Positions 1-7,746 of a stretch of 10,899 nt of DNA are shown here, in pieces. The position numbers and the translations under genes were made by a program. Within the stretch, counting starts at the first letter, position 1. Every line of letters starts with the position of its first letter. Origin of the DNA: RGIG3994 sp045589735 (GTDB lineage Bacteria; Bacillota; Clostridia; Oscillospirales; CAG-272); assembly GCA_045589735.1 (NCBI GenBank), contig JAZNPQ010000036.1:1-10899 (forward strand), read 5' to 3'. A model generated the notes under the pieces. That model saw only the letters and a list, made by a program, of their open reading frames with translations, ran no database searches and was not told where the DNA came from.

Positions 1-123
1 GATGATCGAGGGTACCTTGAGAAGCTTTGCTACGCTTGAGGAGCCGTCAACGAAGAGGTCGGCACCCTTGATGAGGAATACAAAGCCGATAACAAGATAC
101 AGGATTGCCAAAAAGATTTCCAT
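1..123 (-). CDS. Calcium/sodium antiporter of the CaCA family, N-terminal 41 residues only
   Basis: The reading frame starts at the ATG complementary to 121-123 and runs off the left edge of the window. The visible 41 residues form one hydrophobic segment (about residues 2-20) followed by GADLFVDGSSSVAKLLKVPS. This matches the first membrane segment and start of the alpha-1 repeat in the YrbG-like Ca2+/Na+:cation antiporter family, which exchanges Ca2+ against Na+ or H+ across the cytoplasmic membrane. The start is supported by an AGAAGG Shine-Dalgarno sequence about 6 nt upstream and a consensus promoter further up. The catalytic acidic residues of the alpha repeats lie outside the window, so the ion specificity is unknown. 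The family call rests on one short motif-rich stretch but is fairly distinctive. Confidence 0.8.
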   Translation of the reverse strand, partial: MEIFLAILYLVIGFVFLIKGADLFVDGSSSVAKLLKVPSII

Positions 124-167
124 TTCTACCTTCTTTCCGCGATAAACCTTAAAAAATCGCTTGTTTT

Positions 168-198
168 CTTCCTATTTATATATATCATAAATAGGAAG
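168..198 (-). promoter_or_regulatory. 12-bp hairpin at the 5' end of the antiporter leader
   Basis: Bases 168-179 and 187-198 are perfectly complementary (12 bp, 7-nt AT-rich loop). The right arm ends at the predicted transcription start, so the nascent mRNA would begin with this hairpin. It has no U-tract, so it is not an obvious terminator. It may stabilise the 5' end of the mRNA or bind a regulator; I do not recognise a known riboswitch class in the leader. Confidence 0.5.
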
Positions 199-205
199 CC
201 TTGAT

Positions 206-234
206 ATTATACTACAAAGCGGTTCAAATGTCAA
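206..234 (-). promoter_or_regulatory. Consensus sigma-A promoter for the CaCA antiporter gene
   Basis: On the minus strand TTGACA (complement of 229-234) is followed after exactly 17 bp by TATAAT (complement of 206-211). Both hexamers are perfect. Transcription should start near 199, giving a leader of about 75 nt before the ATG at 123. Confidence 0.85.
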
Positions 235-274
235 CCCTGTTTTACATTTTTATTTCAAATATCGTATTATTTAC

Positions 275-313
275 AAAAAACGACCGACTGTTTTAAGTCA
301 GTCGGTCGTTTTT
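275..313. terminator. Bidirectional rho-independent terminator after the EEP lipoprotein gene
   Basis: A 10-bp stem, CGACCGACTG (281-290) with CAGTCGGTCG (299-308), has an 8-nt loop and is flanked by A6 on the left and T5 on the right. It lies 15 nt past the stop codon of the minus-strand gene at 329-1978 and insulates the antiporter promoter. Confidence 0.85.
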
Positions 314-328
314 GGTTAAGCAATTACA

Positions 329-1978
329 TTATTTTGCAAATTTATATTTCACAACTATGGGATAGTGGTCGGAGGACTCGTTGTCGTTCTTGACTTCATA
401 GTGCGTCACGGTAACGCCCTTGCCGTTGGTAAAGATGAAATCGATCTTGCTTCCGCCGGAATAAGTATTGCCGGGGTTCACTTTTTCGGATGCAATTTTC
501 TCGGTGCTGACATAGCCGTGCCCGTCCATTATCTTTTCCACGCCCGAGCCGTTATAGTCGCCGCACATAAACATGGGAAGATCGCGGAACTGCTCTATAT
601 ACGCCGCCATACAAGCTGCCTGATCTGCCTGACCACCTATGTGGTCAAAGTGGGTGCTGATAAAGACAAACCTAACGCCCGTTGCTTTTTCCTCGAGCAC
701 GGCAAATGTAAATATGCGCTCATAGGCCGAATCGGGAACCTTTGTGTATTTGATCTCGGGAGTCTCCGAAAGCCAGCGAGTGCCGCTGTCTATCAAAGTA
801 TATTTATCTTTGCGGTAAAGGATCGGATTGAACTGATCTTCCGAAGTGTGAGTGCCGTCTCTGCCCTCTCCGATAATACCGTATTCAGCGGAAAACTTAT
901 CGGTAAGGAACGCCATCCACTCGTGTGTGCATTCCTGCAAGCCCATTATATCGGGAGATATCTCCTCTATCGTCTGCAATACAGCCCTCACCCTGCTCTC
1001 CTGACCCGCCGTATGCATCCACACGTTGTAATCAAGGATAACCGTTTCTTCACCCGTTTCGGGAGAAGCGACAGTATCCTTAAGAGTCAGATTGGGAGTA
1101 TCTTTCAACAAGGAAACAAAAAGGTTAAATGCGTGAAGAAGTCCTGCGGAATCGTTTGCGGCGAGCAGAATACCGTTCGTGCTGTTACCGACGAAGAATT
1201 GATCCGCAGAGATCGCGGGCGCAGTATCGCGCGAGGTAATACCGATTCTGATCTCTTTTCCCGTGGGATCAGATGCATCGCTCTTGATTTCAAGGGTGTA
1301 CCCGCTCATTTCGGCGATAACGGTGCGCAGAAGCTTGGCAATATTATCCTCCGAATTATTTTTTGCGCGAGGACAGACTATTGAATATTCGGATATCGGA
1401 GTACCGCCAATGCTGACTTCGGTATATTCGTCACGGAATATAAAGCTTTGAGCAGCGTTGTCGAAAAAGACTTCTCCTTCATGCTTTTGGGTTACGTTTT
1501 CAATAAAATGCTCCATCGCCCTGAGGGTTCCCGCCGCAGTCGCGCCGGCGATAACAAGCTTCCCCCCAACCATACCGTAGCCGTAATCGTTATACATAAG
1601 TTCTGAAACAAATTCTTGGCTCTCCTCGCGGTCGCAAGCTCCGACGAGTATCTCAAACTCGGATTCCGCATATCCCGGAATGGCATCGGTGACGAAATCA
1701 GACTTAACGTCAAGATCAAGCGAAAGATCCGATTTGAGCACCGTTTTAAGTCTTTTTGCGGAAGATTGGAACAAATAGTCATCATCATTTCTGATAATCA
1801 CAAAGTTTCCAAGCTCAGAGAGGGTGAGGTGCGCCGATGGTTGCTCCTCTGCCTCGGTAATTTCGGCTTCGGTCATTAATTCCGTTGTTTCTTCCCCGCC
1901 CTTTTCGCAGGAAACAACAAACGCCCCTGTCGAACAAAGAAGGGCGAAACACAAAAACAGGCTGAAAAATCTTTTCAT
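329..1978 (-). CDS. Secreted lipoprotein with duplicated N-terminal domain and C-terminal endonuclease/exonuclease/phosphatase domain
   Basis: This 549-aa protein begins with a lipoprotein signal peptide ending in FVVSC (lipid-modified Cys24), followed by an acidic Thr/Glu-rich linker (about 25-48). Residues about 52-165 and 192-292 look like two divergent copies of one alpha/beta unit; each ends in a similar block (LVIAGATAAGTLRAMEHF and ILLAANDSAGLLHAFNLF). Residues about 312-548 form an EEP-fold hydrolase. The expected residues are visible: Asn318 in LDYNVW, Glu349 in GLQE, His443 in STHFDH, Asp474/Asn476 in GDYN, Asp513, and the terminal Asp537-His538 in SSDHYP. The family includes metal-dependent nucleases and lipid or sugar phosphatases; the substrate cannot be read from the sequence. 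It is probably anchored on the outer face of the membrane. The Shine-Dalgarno sequence is weak (AAAGAGAAAG). The gene lies about 30 nt downstream of rnpB without a visible terminator or promoter between. Confidence 0.85.
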   Translation of the reverse strand: MKRFFSLFLCFALLCSTGAFVVSCEKGGEETTELMTEAEITEAEEQPSAHLTLSELGNFVIIRNDDDYLFQSSAKRLKTVLKSDLSLDLDVKSDFVTDAIPGYAESEFEILVGACDREESQEFVSELMYNDYGYGMVGGKLVIAGATAAGTLRAMEHFIENVTQKHEGEVFFDNAAQSFIFRDEYTEVSIGGTPISEYSIVCPRAKNNSEDNIAKLLRTVIAEMSGYTLEIKSDASDPTGKEIRIGITSRDTAPAISADQFFVGNSTNGILLAANDSAGLLHAFNLFVSLLKDTPNLTLKDTVASPETGEETVILDYNVWMHTAGQESRVRAVLQTIEEISPDIMGLQECTHEWMAFLTDKFSAEYGIIGEGRDGTHTSEDQFNPILYRKDKYTLIDSGTRWLSETPEIKYTKVPDSAYERIFTFAVLEEKATGVRFVFISTHFDHIGGQADQAACMAAYIEQFRDLPMFMCGDYNGSGVEKIMDGHGYVSTEKIASEKVNPGNTYSGGSKIDFIFTNGKGVTVTHYEVKNDNESSDHYPIVVKYKFAK

Positions 1979-2005
1979 AAATCTTTCTCTTTATTATTCA
2001 ATATT

Positions 2006-2360
2006 TGCAACTCTGCCTGTAAGCCGGGTTCTGTCGTGGACGACCATCTGTCTTTGCTGTATGTCACCATACAGCTCCGGGGTATCCCCCGTGCCACCCG
2101 GGAGTATGTGTCGGGCAAACGACTCCCATACGGTGTTGCTTCGGATAGGGTTTACAGCGGACCTATGTTACCATAGGAACTGGTGAGCTCTTACCTCGCC
2201 TTTCCATCCTTACCTACAAGAGTAGGCGGTTTATTTCTGTTGCACTTTCCCGGCAGTCACCTGCGGCTGACGTTATCAGCTATCCTGCCCTTTGAAGCCC
2301 GGACTTTCCTCACGGTAATACCTTTCAGCGTGATACCGCGCGACCGTTTAACAAAGTTCG
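2006..2360 (-). ncRNA. rnpB: RNase P RNA, bacterial class A
   Basis: Read on the minus strand, this region contains the conserved RNase P RNA blocks in order: GAGGAAAGTCCGGGC (5' strand of P4), GCGAGGTAAGAGCTCACC, AAACCCTATCCGAAGCAA, and ACAGAACCCGGCTTAC at the 3' end. It is the catalytic RNA that removes 5' leaders from pre-tRNAs, acting with the RnpA protein. The overall arrangement fits class A rather than the Bacillus class B form. The 5' end near 2360 is set by the consensus promoter. The 3' end near 2006-2010 is approximate because no terminator follows it. Short open frames across this region are not coding. Confidence 0.95.
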
Positions 2361-2366
2361 GTATTC

Positions 2367-2394
2367 ATTATATCATTTTCAGGATTTTTGTCAA
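2367..2394 (-). promoter_or_regulatory. Strong extended -10 promoter for rnpB
   Basis: On the minus strand TTGACA (complement of 2389-2394), a 16-bp spacer and TATAAT (complement of 2367-2372) form a near-ideal promoter. TGA directly before TATAAT gives a TGn extended -10. It predicts a start near 2360, matching the 5' end of RNase P RNA. Confidence 0.85.
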
Positions 2395-2439
2395 GTCAAA
2401 AAACAAATAAAAATTTTTCTCAATTGCGTTTTTTTGCGG

Positions 2440-2468
2440 TTAAACTCCAAAAGCTTGGATATCATAAT
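2440..2468 (+). promoter_or_regulatory. Weak candidate promoter and small palindrome upstream of mglB
   Basis: TTAAAC (2440-2445), a 17-bp spacer and CATAAT (2463-2468) are the best promoter-like pair I find before mglB, but the -35 matches poorly. The spacer carries the palindrome TCCAA-AAGC-TTGGA (2446-2459), which could be an operator for a sugar regulator. A weak promoter needing activation would fit an inducible sugar operon; this is inference. Confidence 0.3.
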
Positions 2469-2501
2469 AGAGAATCAAAAACGTTAAGGACGGTAAAACC
2501 A

Positions 2502-3575
2502 ATGAAAAAGAAAATAACAATAATGTTGATACTCGCCGCGGTATTGCTTCAGCTTTCGGCGCTTGTATCATGCTCAAAAGAAAAAGAGGACGGAGACGTT
2601 CATATATTTTATTATAACTACAGCGACACATATATAACAGGTGTTCGTTCGGCTCTTTCAAAGCGGCTTGATAAAAATGACGGAAAATATCAGAACTACG
2701 ACGGTAACAACAACCAAACAACACAGACCGAGCAGATAAGAACAGCAGTTACAAAGGGAGCTAAGGTGCTTCTTGTCAACCTTGTAAACACAGGCTCGGA
2801 GGATGCCGCAACCGCAGTTATAAATGAGGCAAAAAAGGCGGGCGTACCGGTGGTATTCTTCAACCGTGAGGTTCCCGATTCTGTTGTGAAAAGCTACGAC
2901 AAATGCGCATTTGTCGGAACTGACGCAGAGGAAGCCGGACATCTTCAGGGCGAGATGATAGGCGAATATGTAAAAGAAAACTTCGATAAGCTTGACCTTA
3001 ATAAAGACGGGTATATAAGCTATATTCTTTTCAAGGGGGAGGAAGGCAACAACGAGGCTATATACAGAACCAAATATGCCGTTGAAGATGCCGACAAAAT
3101 TCTCACCGCCGCAGGTAAAAACAAGCTCAAATTTTATGACCCATCAAACCCCAACAAGTATCTTGTAGACCAAGCGGGCTCGTGGAGCGCTTCTGCCGCG
3201 AATCAGTATATGACGACGGCTCTTGCGTCCTATAACGATGCAAATAAAAATATGATAGAGCTCGTTATATGCAACAACGACGGTATGGCAGAGGGAGCTA
3301 TAACGGCGCTTAATACCGTGGGATACAACACGGGAAATGGAAGCAAGAGCATTCCCGTATTCGGCGTTGACGCGACCGATGCCGCTGTAAATCTTATCAA
3401 GGACGGAAAGATGGCGGGAACGGTAAAGCAGGACTCGGAAAGCATGGCTGAGGTCCTCGCGCTTCTCGCAAGTAACATTGTCGGCGGAAAGGCACTGCTT
3501 GACGGAACAAACGACCTTCACAAAGATGAGGGCGTTGCAAAAATAAGAATACCCTACGAAAAATATCTCGGCTGA
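2502..3575 (+). CDS. mglB: Galactose/glucose-binding lipoprotein of an ABC importer (MglB)
   Basis: This 357-aa protein is a periplasmic-binding-protein type 1 solute receptor. It has a lipoprotein signal with lipobox LVSC (Cys24), as expected for a Gram-positive receptor tethered outside the membrane. Visible family blocks are VVFFNRE (about 117-123), FVGTDAEEAG (137-146), the loop DLNKDGYIS (165-173), ICNNDGMAEGAI near the middle of the C-terminal lobe, and VFGVDATDAA. The DLNKDG loop is the EF-hand-like calcium site of the E. coli galactose/glucose-binding protein and favours MglB over ribose or xylose receptors. I chose the ATG at 2502 because the signal peptide begins there and AAGGA lies 11 nt upstream. 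An in-frame extension to 2388 adds 38 residues that look non-coding and overlap the rnpB promoter. It is first in the mglBAC operon. Confidence 0.9.
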   Translation: MKKKITIMLILAAVLLQLSALVSCSKEKEDGDVHIFYYNYSDTYITGVRSALSKRLDKNDGKYQNYDGNNNQTTQTEQIRTAVTKGAKVLLVNLVNTGSEDAATAVINEAKKAGVPVVFFNREVPDSVVKSYDKCAFVGTDAEEAGHLQGEMIGEYVKENFDKLDLNKDGYISYILFKGEEGNNEAIYRTKYAVEDADKILTAAGKNKLKFYDPSNPNKYLVDQAGSWSASAANQYMTTALASYNDANKNMIELVICNNDGMAEGAITALNTVGYNTGNGSKSIPVFGVDATDAAVNLIKDGKMAGTVKQDSESMAEVLALLASNIVGGKALLDGTNDLHKDEGVAKIRIPYEKYLG

Positions 3576-3587
3576 GAAAGCGATATT

Positions 3588-5111
3588 ATGGAAAATAAAG
3601 AAAGTGAGATAAAAGGCTCGGATATACTTCTTGAAATGAAGAATATCTGCAAGTATTTTCCCGGGGTCAAAGCGCTTGACGGAGTTGACCTTAAGGTCAG
3701 ACGCGGAAGCGTTCACGCGCTTATGGGCGAGAACGGCGCGGGAAAATCGACGCTTATGAAATGTCTTTTCGGCATATACCACGAAGACAGCGGAGAGATA
3801 CTGCTTGACGGAAAAAAGGTAGTATTCAAAAATCCCGTTGAAGCGCTAAAAAACGGTGTAGCGATGGTGCATCAGGAGCTGAATCAGGCGCTTTCACGCT
3901 CGGTAATGGATAATCTTTGGCTCGGACGTTACCCGACCGTCGGCGGTATACTTGTATCCAAAAAGAAAATGTATAAGGATACCGAGAGGGTATTCTCGGA
4001 GCTTGGTATTTCGGTAGACCCAAAGGAAATTATGCGTAAGATGTCGGTCTCGAGACGGCAAATGGCGGAAATTGCAAAAGCGGTATCGTATAATGCAAAA
4101 ATTATCGTTTTTGATGAGCCGACGTCATCGTTGACAGAAAAAGAGGTCGAGCAGCTTTTTAAAATAATAAAGCTTCTTAAGGAACGTGGGTGCGGTATAA
4201 TTTATATTTCTCACAAAATGGAAGAAATACTTGAAATATCCGACGATATAACGGTTATGCGTGACGGAAAGCATATCGCGACCGAGGCGGCAAAGGATAT
4301 GACGATGGATAAGATAATACGTCTTATGGTCGGGCGTGAGCTTAATGAACGTTTCCCCGAAAAGACAAACAAGCCCGGTGAAACCGTTTTATCGGTCGAA
4401 GGGCTTAGCGCTCGCTACAGTAAGGTGAAGGATGTCAGCTTTGAGGTTAAGCGTGGCGAGATACTCGGCATCGCGGGGCTTGCGGGCGCGGGACGCACCG
4501 AAATACTTGAAACGGTATACGGAATCGCAGCACGCAAAAGCGGAGCTATAAGCGTTGACGGAAAAAGAGTAAGAAACAAAAACGCAAAGGAATCAATAAA
4601 GAACGGATTTGCTCTCCTCACAGAAGAGAGACGCGCGACTGGTATTTTCGGTGTTTTGTCGATTAGAGAAAATGCAACTGTTTCAAGCCTTGACAGAGCA
4701 AAGCTCGGAGGCTTTTGGCTGAGTGAAAGGAAGCTTCGTGACAATACCGAGTGGGCAATAAAAGAAATGCGTATCAAGACCGCGTCGCAAAAAACGCAGA
4801 TAAGAACGCTGTCGGGTGGAAATCAGCAGAAGGTAATACTCGGGCGCTGGCTTCTGACTGAGCCTGAAATACTTTTACTTGATGAGCCGACAAGAGGTAT
4901 CGACGTCGGCGCAAAATACGAAATATACAGACTTATGATAGAGCTTGCCGAATCGGGTAAGTCTGTTGTAATGGTGTCGTCGGAGCTTCCCGAAATACTC
5001 GGAGTATGTGACAGAATACTTGTTGTATCGGGTGGACGTATTGCGGGAGAGCTTGATGCCAAAACGGCAACGCAGGAGGAGATAATGACTCTGGCGTCAA
5101 AATTTGTTTAA
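3588..5111 (+). CDS. mglA: Sugar ABC importer ATPase with two nucleotide-binding domains (MglA)
   Basis: This 507-aa protein is a tandem ABC ATPase that powers galactose/glucose uptake at the inner face of the membrane. Domain 1 has Walker A GENGAGKST (47-55), the degenerate signature MSVSRRQMAE (about 152-161), Walker B IVFDEPT (173-179) and the H-loop SHK (208-210). Domain 2 has the degenerate Walker A GLAGAGRTE (297-305), the good signature LSGGNQQ (408-414), Walker B LLLDEPTRGID (429-439), and SSE where the switch His would be. This split of intact and degenerate motifs is normal for the MglA/RbsA/XylG class. It starts 12 nt after mglB; its weak Shine-Dalgarno (GAGAAAG) overlaps the mglB stop. 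RbsA is the main alternative name, but the neighbouring receptor favours MglA. Confidence 0.92.
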   Translation: MENKESEIKGSDILLEMKNICKYFPGVKALDGVDLKVRRGSVHALMGENGAGKSTLMKCLFGIYHEDSGEILLDGKKVVFKNPVEALKNGVAMVHQELNQALSRSVMDNLWLGRYPTVGGILVSKKKMYKDTERVFSELGISVDPKEIMRKMSVSRRQMAEIAKAVSYNAKIIVFDEPTSSLTEKEVEQLFKIIKLLKERGCGIIYISHKMEEILEISDDITVMRDGKHIATEAAKDMTMDKIIRLMVGRELNERFPEKTNKPGETVLSVEGLSARYSKVKDVSFEVKRGEILGIAGLAGAGRTEILETVYGIAARKSGAISVDGKRVRNKNAKESIKNGFALLTEERRATGIFGVLSIRENATVSSLDRAKLGGFWLSERKLRDNTEWAIKEMRIKTASQKTQIRTLSGGNQQKVILGRWLLTEPEILLLDEPTRGIDVGAKYEIYRLMIELAESGKSVVMVSSELPEILGVCDRILVVSGGRIAGELDAKTATQEEIMTLASKFV

Positions 5112-5124
5112 AGAGGTCATAATA

Positions 5125-6195
5125 ATGAAAATGTTTGCAAATTATATGCAGCGTTGGAGAAACTTCAAGGACCTTGACAAAAGGGATAAAAGGCGGCAGC
5201 TCGGTGAATTTGCGATAAATAATTCTCTGTATTTTCTGTTGCTTGTGGCGATAATTTATATAGGTATCGTTTCTCCGAAATTTTTGTCGGTGCCGTCGCT
5301 TGTGAATATTCTCTCACTGTCTGCGGCAAGTCTTCCGATAGCACTCGGTATAGCGGGATGTATAATACTGACGGGAACTGACCTTTCGGCAGGACGTATT
5401 GTAGGTCTTACCGCTTGTGTAGCTGCATCACTTCTTCAGTCAAACAGCTATGCTAATAAGATGTTTCCGGGACTTGCGACGCTTCCCGTATGGGTAGTAC
5501 TTCTCATAGTAATAGCCATAGGTGCGCTTGTAGGATTTATAAACGGATTCTGTACGGCGAAATTCAAGCTACACCCGTTTATAGTAACGCTTGCGACACA
5601 GCTTATAATATACGGTGTGCTTCTTATGTATCTTATGCAGGGAAACAACAACGGACAGGCTATATCGGGACTTGACTCAAGATTCAACAATTTTATAAAC
5701 GGGAGTATACTCAGCATCGGAAACACACCGATACCGAATTTTGTCTGGTACGCCCTTATAATCACGGTAATAATGTGGTTTATATGGAACAAAACAAAGT
5801 TTGGAAAGAATATGTTCGCGGTCGGCTCAAATTCAGAGGCGGCAAACGTGTCGGGCGTAAACGTGACTGCCACTATAATTCTCGTTTTTACTCTTGCGGG
5901 AATTATGTACGGTATAACGGGATTTATAGAATCCGCGAGAATATCGTCTAACAGTGCGGCGACAGGTGTAAACTATGAGCTTGACGCAATAGCTGCCTGC
6001 GTTATAGGCGGAGTTTCGTTTGTCGGAGGTATCGGCAAGATTCGCGGAGTCATACTCGGTGTCGTGCTTTTAAGACTTATATTTGTAGGACTTACCTTCT
6101 TAAGCATTGATGCAAATCTTCAATATATCATAAAAGGTCTCATAATTCTTATTGCCTGCGCTATAGATATGAGAAAATATCTTGTCAGAAGATAA
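5125..6195 (+). CDS. mglC: Galactose/glucose ABC importer permease (MglC)
   Basis: This 356-aa integral membrane protein belongs to the MglC/RbsC permease family and forms the membrane channel for the sugar. I see about nine to ten hydrophobic segments (roughly 34-50, 66-83, 92-104, 121-140, 152-172, 207-221, 249-268, 287-303, 307-326, 333-347). The family signature ILTGTDLSAGRIVGLTA lies near 81-97 and AACVIGGVSFVGGIGKIRG near 290-308. The N-terminal 30 residues are basic and hydrophilic. I chose the ATG at 5125, which has AGAGG 8 nt upstream. An in-frame TTG at 5104 would overlap mglA and has no ribosome-binding site. It is the last gene of mglBAC, 13 nt after mglA, and is followed by a strong terminator. 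Confidence 0.92.
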   Translation: MKMFANYMQRWRNFKDLDKRDKRRQLGEFAINNSLYFLLLVAIIYIGIVSPKFLSVPSLVNILSLSAASLPIALGIAGCIILTGTDLSAGRIVGLTACVAASLLQSNSYANKMFPGLATLPVWVVLLIVIAIGALVGFINGFCTAKFKLHPFIVTLATQLIIYGVLLMYLMQGNNNGQAISGLDSRFNNFINGSILSIGNTPIPNFVWYALIITVIMWFIWNKTKFGKNMFAVGSNSEAANVSGVNVTATIILVFTLAGIMYGITGFIESARISSNSAATGVNYELDAIAACVIGGVSFVGGIGKIRGVILGVVLLRLIFVGLTFLSIDANLQYIIKGLIILIACAIDMRKYLVRR

Positions 6196-6246
6196 AAAGA
6201 ACCTGCCTCAAGTGTAAAAATGCATTTGAGACAGGTTCTTTTTTTA
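6196..6246 (+). terminator. Rho-independent terminator of the mglBAC operon
   Basis: A 14-bp stem with one C-A mismatch joins 6198-6211 to 6226-6239 around a 14-nt loop and runs into a T-tract (6239-6245). It starts directly after the mglC stop codon. Confidence 0.9.
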
Positions 6247-6254
6247 AATAAATG

Positions 6255-6283
6255 TTGCAAAATATTAGTTACTATGGTATAAT
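6255..6283 (+). promoter_or_regulatory. Promoter of the Cys-rich membrane protein gene
   Basis: TTGCAA (6255-6260), a 17-bp spacer and TATAAT (6278-6283), with TGG before the -10 hexamer, form a good extended -10 promoter. It lies between the mgl terminator and the ATG at 6315, so the next gene is a separate unit. Confidence 0.8.
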
Positions 6284-6314
6284 AAGATAAATGTACGTAT
6301 AGTAGGAGATTAAA

Positions 6315-7700
6315 ATGACTGATAAGCCGAAGAAAATGATAGATAAAAAAGCTATGTGTATATACTGTGCAGTGTTTTTATTGATACTGTTGATCTATGT
6401 ATTTTGCACTGTTGCGCTTCCCGTCATACTTCACGAGCATACGCTTGTGAAGACTGAAGCTCTCGAACCAACCTGCGAAGAATACGGAAATCTTGAATAT
6501 TGGACCTGTACCGATTGCGGAAAGGTTTACGAAGACGAAGACGCTTCTGTCAGAACTCGTACATGGAAACGAAGAATCGAAACGCATGAGCATGTATTCT
6601 TTGATGCAACATGTACAGAAGCTAAAACTTGTTGTCTCTGTAAATATGCCGAGGAATCTCCTCTCGGACATGATTTTGAGCCACCGCAGTACGTTTGGTC
6701 TGAAAATATGATGGAATGTACGGCAACGATGGTATGTAGACGCAACCCATATCATGTAGAAACCGAAACAGTGAAGTCTGTTTTGATTGACGATTGCTAC
6801 ATCGCAGAGTTTGAGAATTTAAGTTTTGGCATAAGCCGTGCGTATAATATAGACGAAAACGGATATGAAAATGTATACGAGGGTGAAAAAATACCGACCA
6901 CTGTAGAAGACAATAAAACCTTTTATCTTGAAAAGCTCGAAACCATATCATATCCGTCAAATGATATGTCGGCGCACGATTTTGATGTTGTATATATCAA
7001 TGGTATAAAGTACAGATTCGTCGGTATGTCAAACGATACGATACGGATCTACAAAGAAAACGATTATGAAAATTTTATAGAGATAAACCACGTAGGAAAT
7101 CATAATTATGTCGATATATCTCCGTATAAGATAGAGTCGCTTGGAGGCAAGGTGCTGTTCACGGGATATAGAGAGAGGCTTGATTGGTTTGTCTGTGATA
7201 TGGAAAGCTTAACGGCTGAAAATTCCGAATATGAGAATTATAGTCTGTATTTTGATCATTATACTATTGGTATGGACGCAACCCCGTATATTGATTTTGA
7301 AAATAATATCCTTTATTGGTACGGATACACCACTCACTTTGCAGATGCTTCGGATGAAAACAAGATAATAATAACAGCGTGGGATATTTCAGAGCTTGAT
7401 TTCAGTAATCCAAACGAATCACAGATAAAATTGATATCACAGAACACCATTGATTATTTAGGTGTTATTCAGGGCGGAAGATGCTACGACGGAGATATTT
7501 ATATGGGGGCTTCAAACGTTGAATACCCGCATGAATCCAGGCTGTTGAGGTTGGATGCTGCAACAGGAACTGTAAAAACCAAGCTGGTTTTTGAAGAAAC
7601 AAACGTAATACAGGGTGTTTCGTATATAATTGAAGGCAATAATATAACGTGGTATATTTCGGATTATTACGATTTATATAAGGTGAAAATTGAACGATAG
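6315..7700 (+). CDS. Membrane-anchored Cys-rich modular extracytoplasmic protein, function unknown
   Basis: This 461-aa protein has a basic N-terminus and one transmembrane segment (about 14-38) with no clear cleavage site, so it is probably anchored with the C-terminal part outside. Three small Cys modules follow: about 40-77 (HEHTLVK, TCEEYG, then WTCTDCGKVYED), 91-124 (HEHVFF, CTEAKTCCLCK, LGHDFEPP), and 127-155 (WSENMMECTATMVCRRNPYH). Such modules recur in surface proteins of gut Clostridia and may bind metal through their Cys and His residues; that role is inference. Residues about 156-461 are rich in Tyr, Asp and beta-strand-like stretches and resemble a beta-propeller, with no catalytic motif I recognise. 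The start is supported by AGGAGA 5 nt upstream. It is monocistronic. Confidence 0.75.
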   Translation: MTDKPKKMIDKKAMCIYCAVFLLILLIYVFCTVALPVILHEHTLVKTEALEPTCEEYGNLEYWTCTDCGKVYEDEDASVRTRTWKRRIETHEHVFFDATCTEAKTCCLCKYAEESPLGHDFEPPQYVWSENMMECTATMVCRRNPYHVETETVKSVLIDDCYIAEFENLSFGISRAYNIDENGYENVYEGEKIPTTVEDNKTFYLEKLETISYPSNDMSAHDFDVVYINGIKYRFVGMSNDTIRIYKENDYENFIEINHVGNHNYVDISPYKIESLGGKVLFTGYRERLDWFVCDMESLTAENSEYENYSLYFDHYTIGMDATPYIDFENNILYWYGYTTHFADASDENKIIITAWDISELDFSNPNESQIKLISQNTIDYLGVIQGGRCYDGDIYMGASNVEYPHESRLLRLDAATGTVKTKLVFEETNVIQGVSYIIEGNNITWYISDYYDLYKVKIER

Positions 7701-7706
7701 TTACAT

Positions 7707-7744
7707 AAAACCTCGGAAGTAAAAATCAAACTTCCGAGGTTTTT
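7707..7744. terminator. Bidirectional terminator shared by two convergent genes
   Basis: A perfect 13-bp stem (7708-7720 with 7730-7742, core ACCTCGGAAGT) has a 9-nt loop with A-runs on one side and T-runs on the other. It ends the plus gene at 7700 and the minus gene at 7747, leaving only 46 nt between the stop codons. Confidence 0.9.
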
Positions 7745-7746
7745 CA

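Noticed and set aside
365..1384. 339-aa plus-strand open frame opposite the lipoprotein gene
   Set aside because: It is the antisense shadow of a gene with intact signal peptide and EEP motifs, and its translation has no recognisable domain.
2388..2501. 38-residue N-terminal extension of MglB
   Set aside because: It overlaps the rnpB promoter and would place a hydrophilic stretch ahead of a clear lipoprotein signal peptide beginning at 2502.
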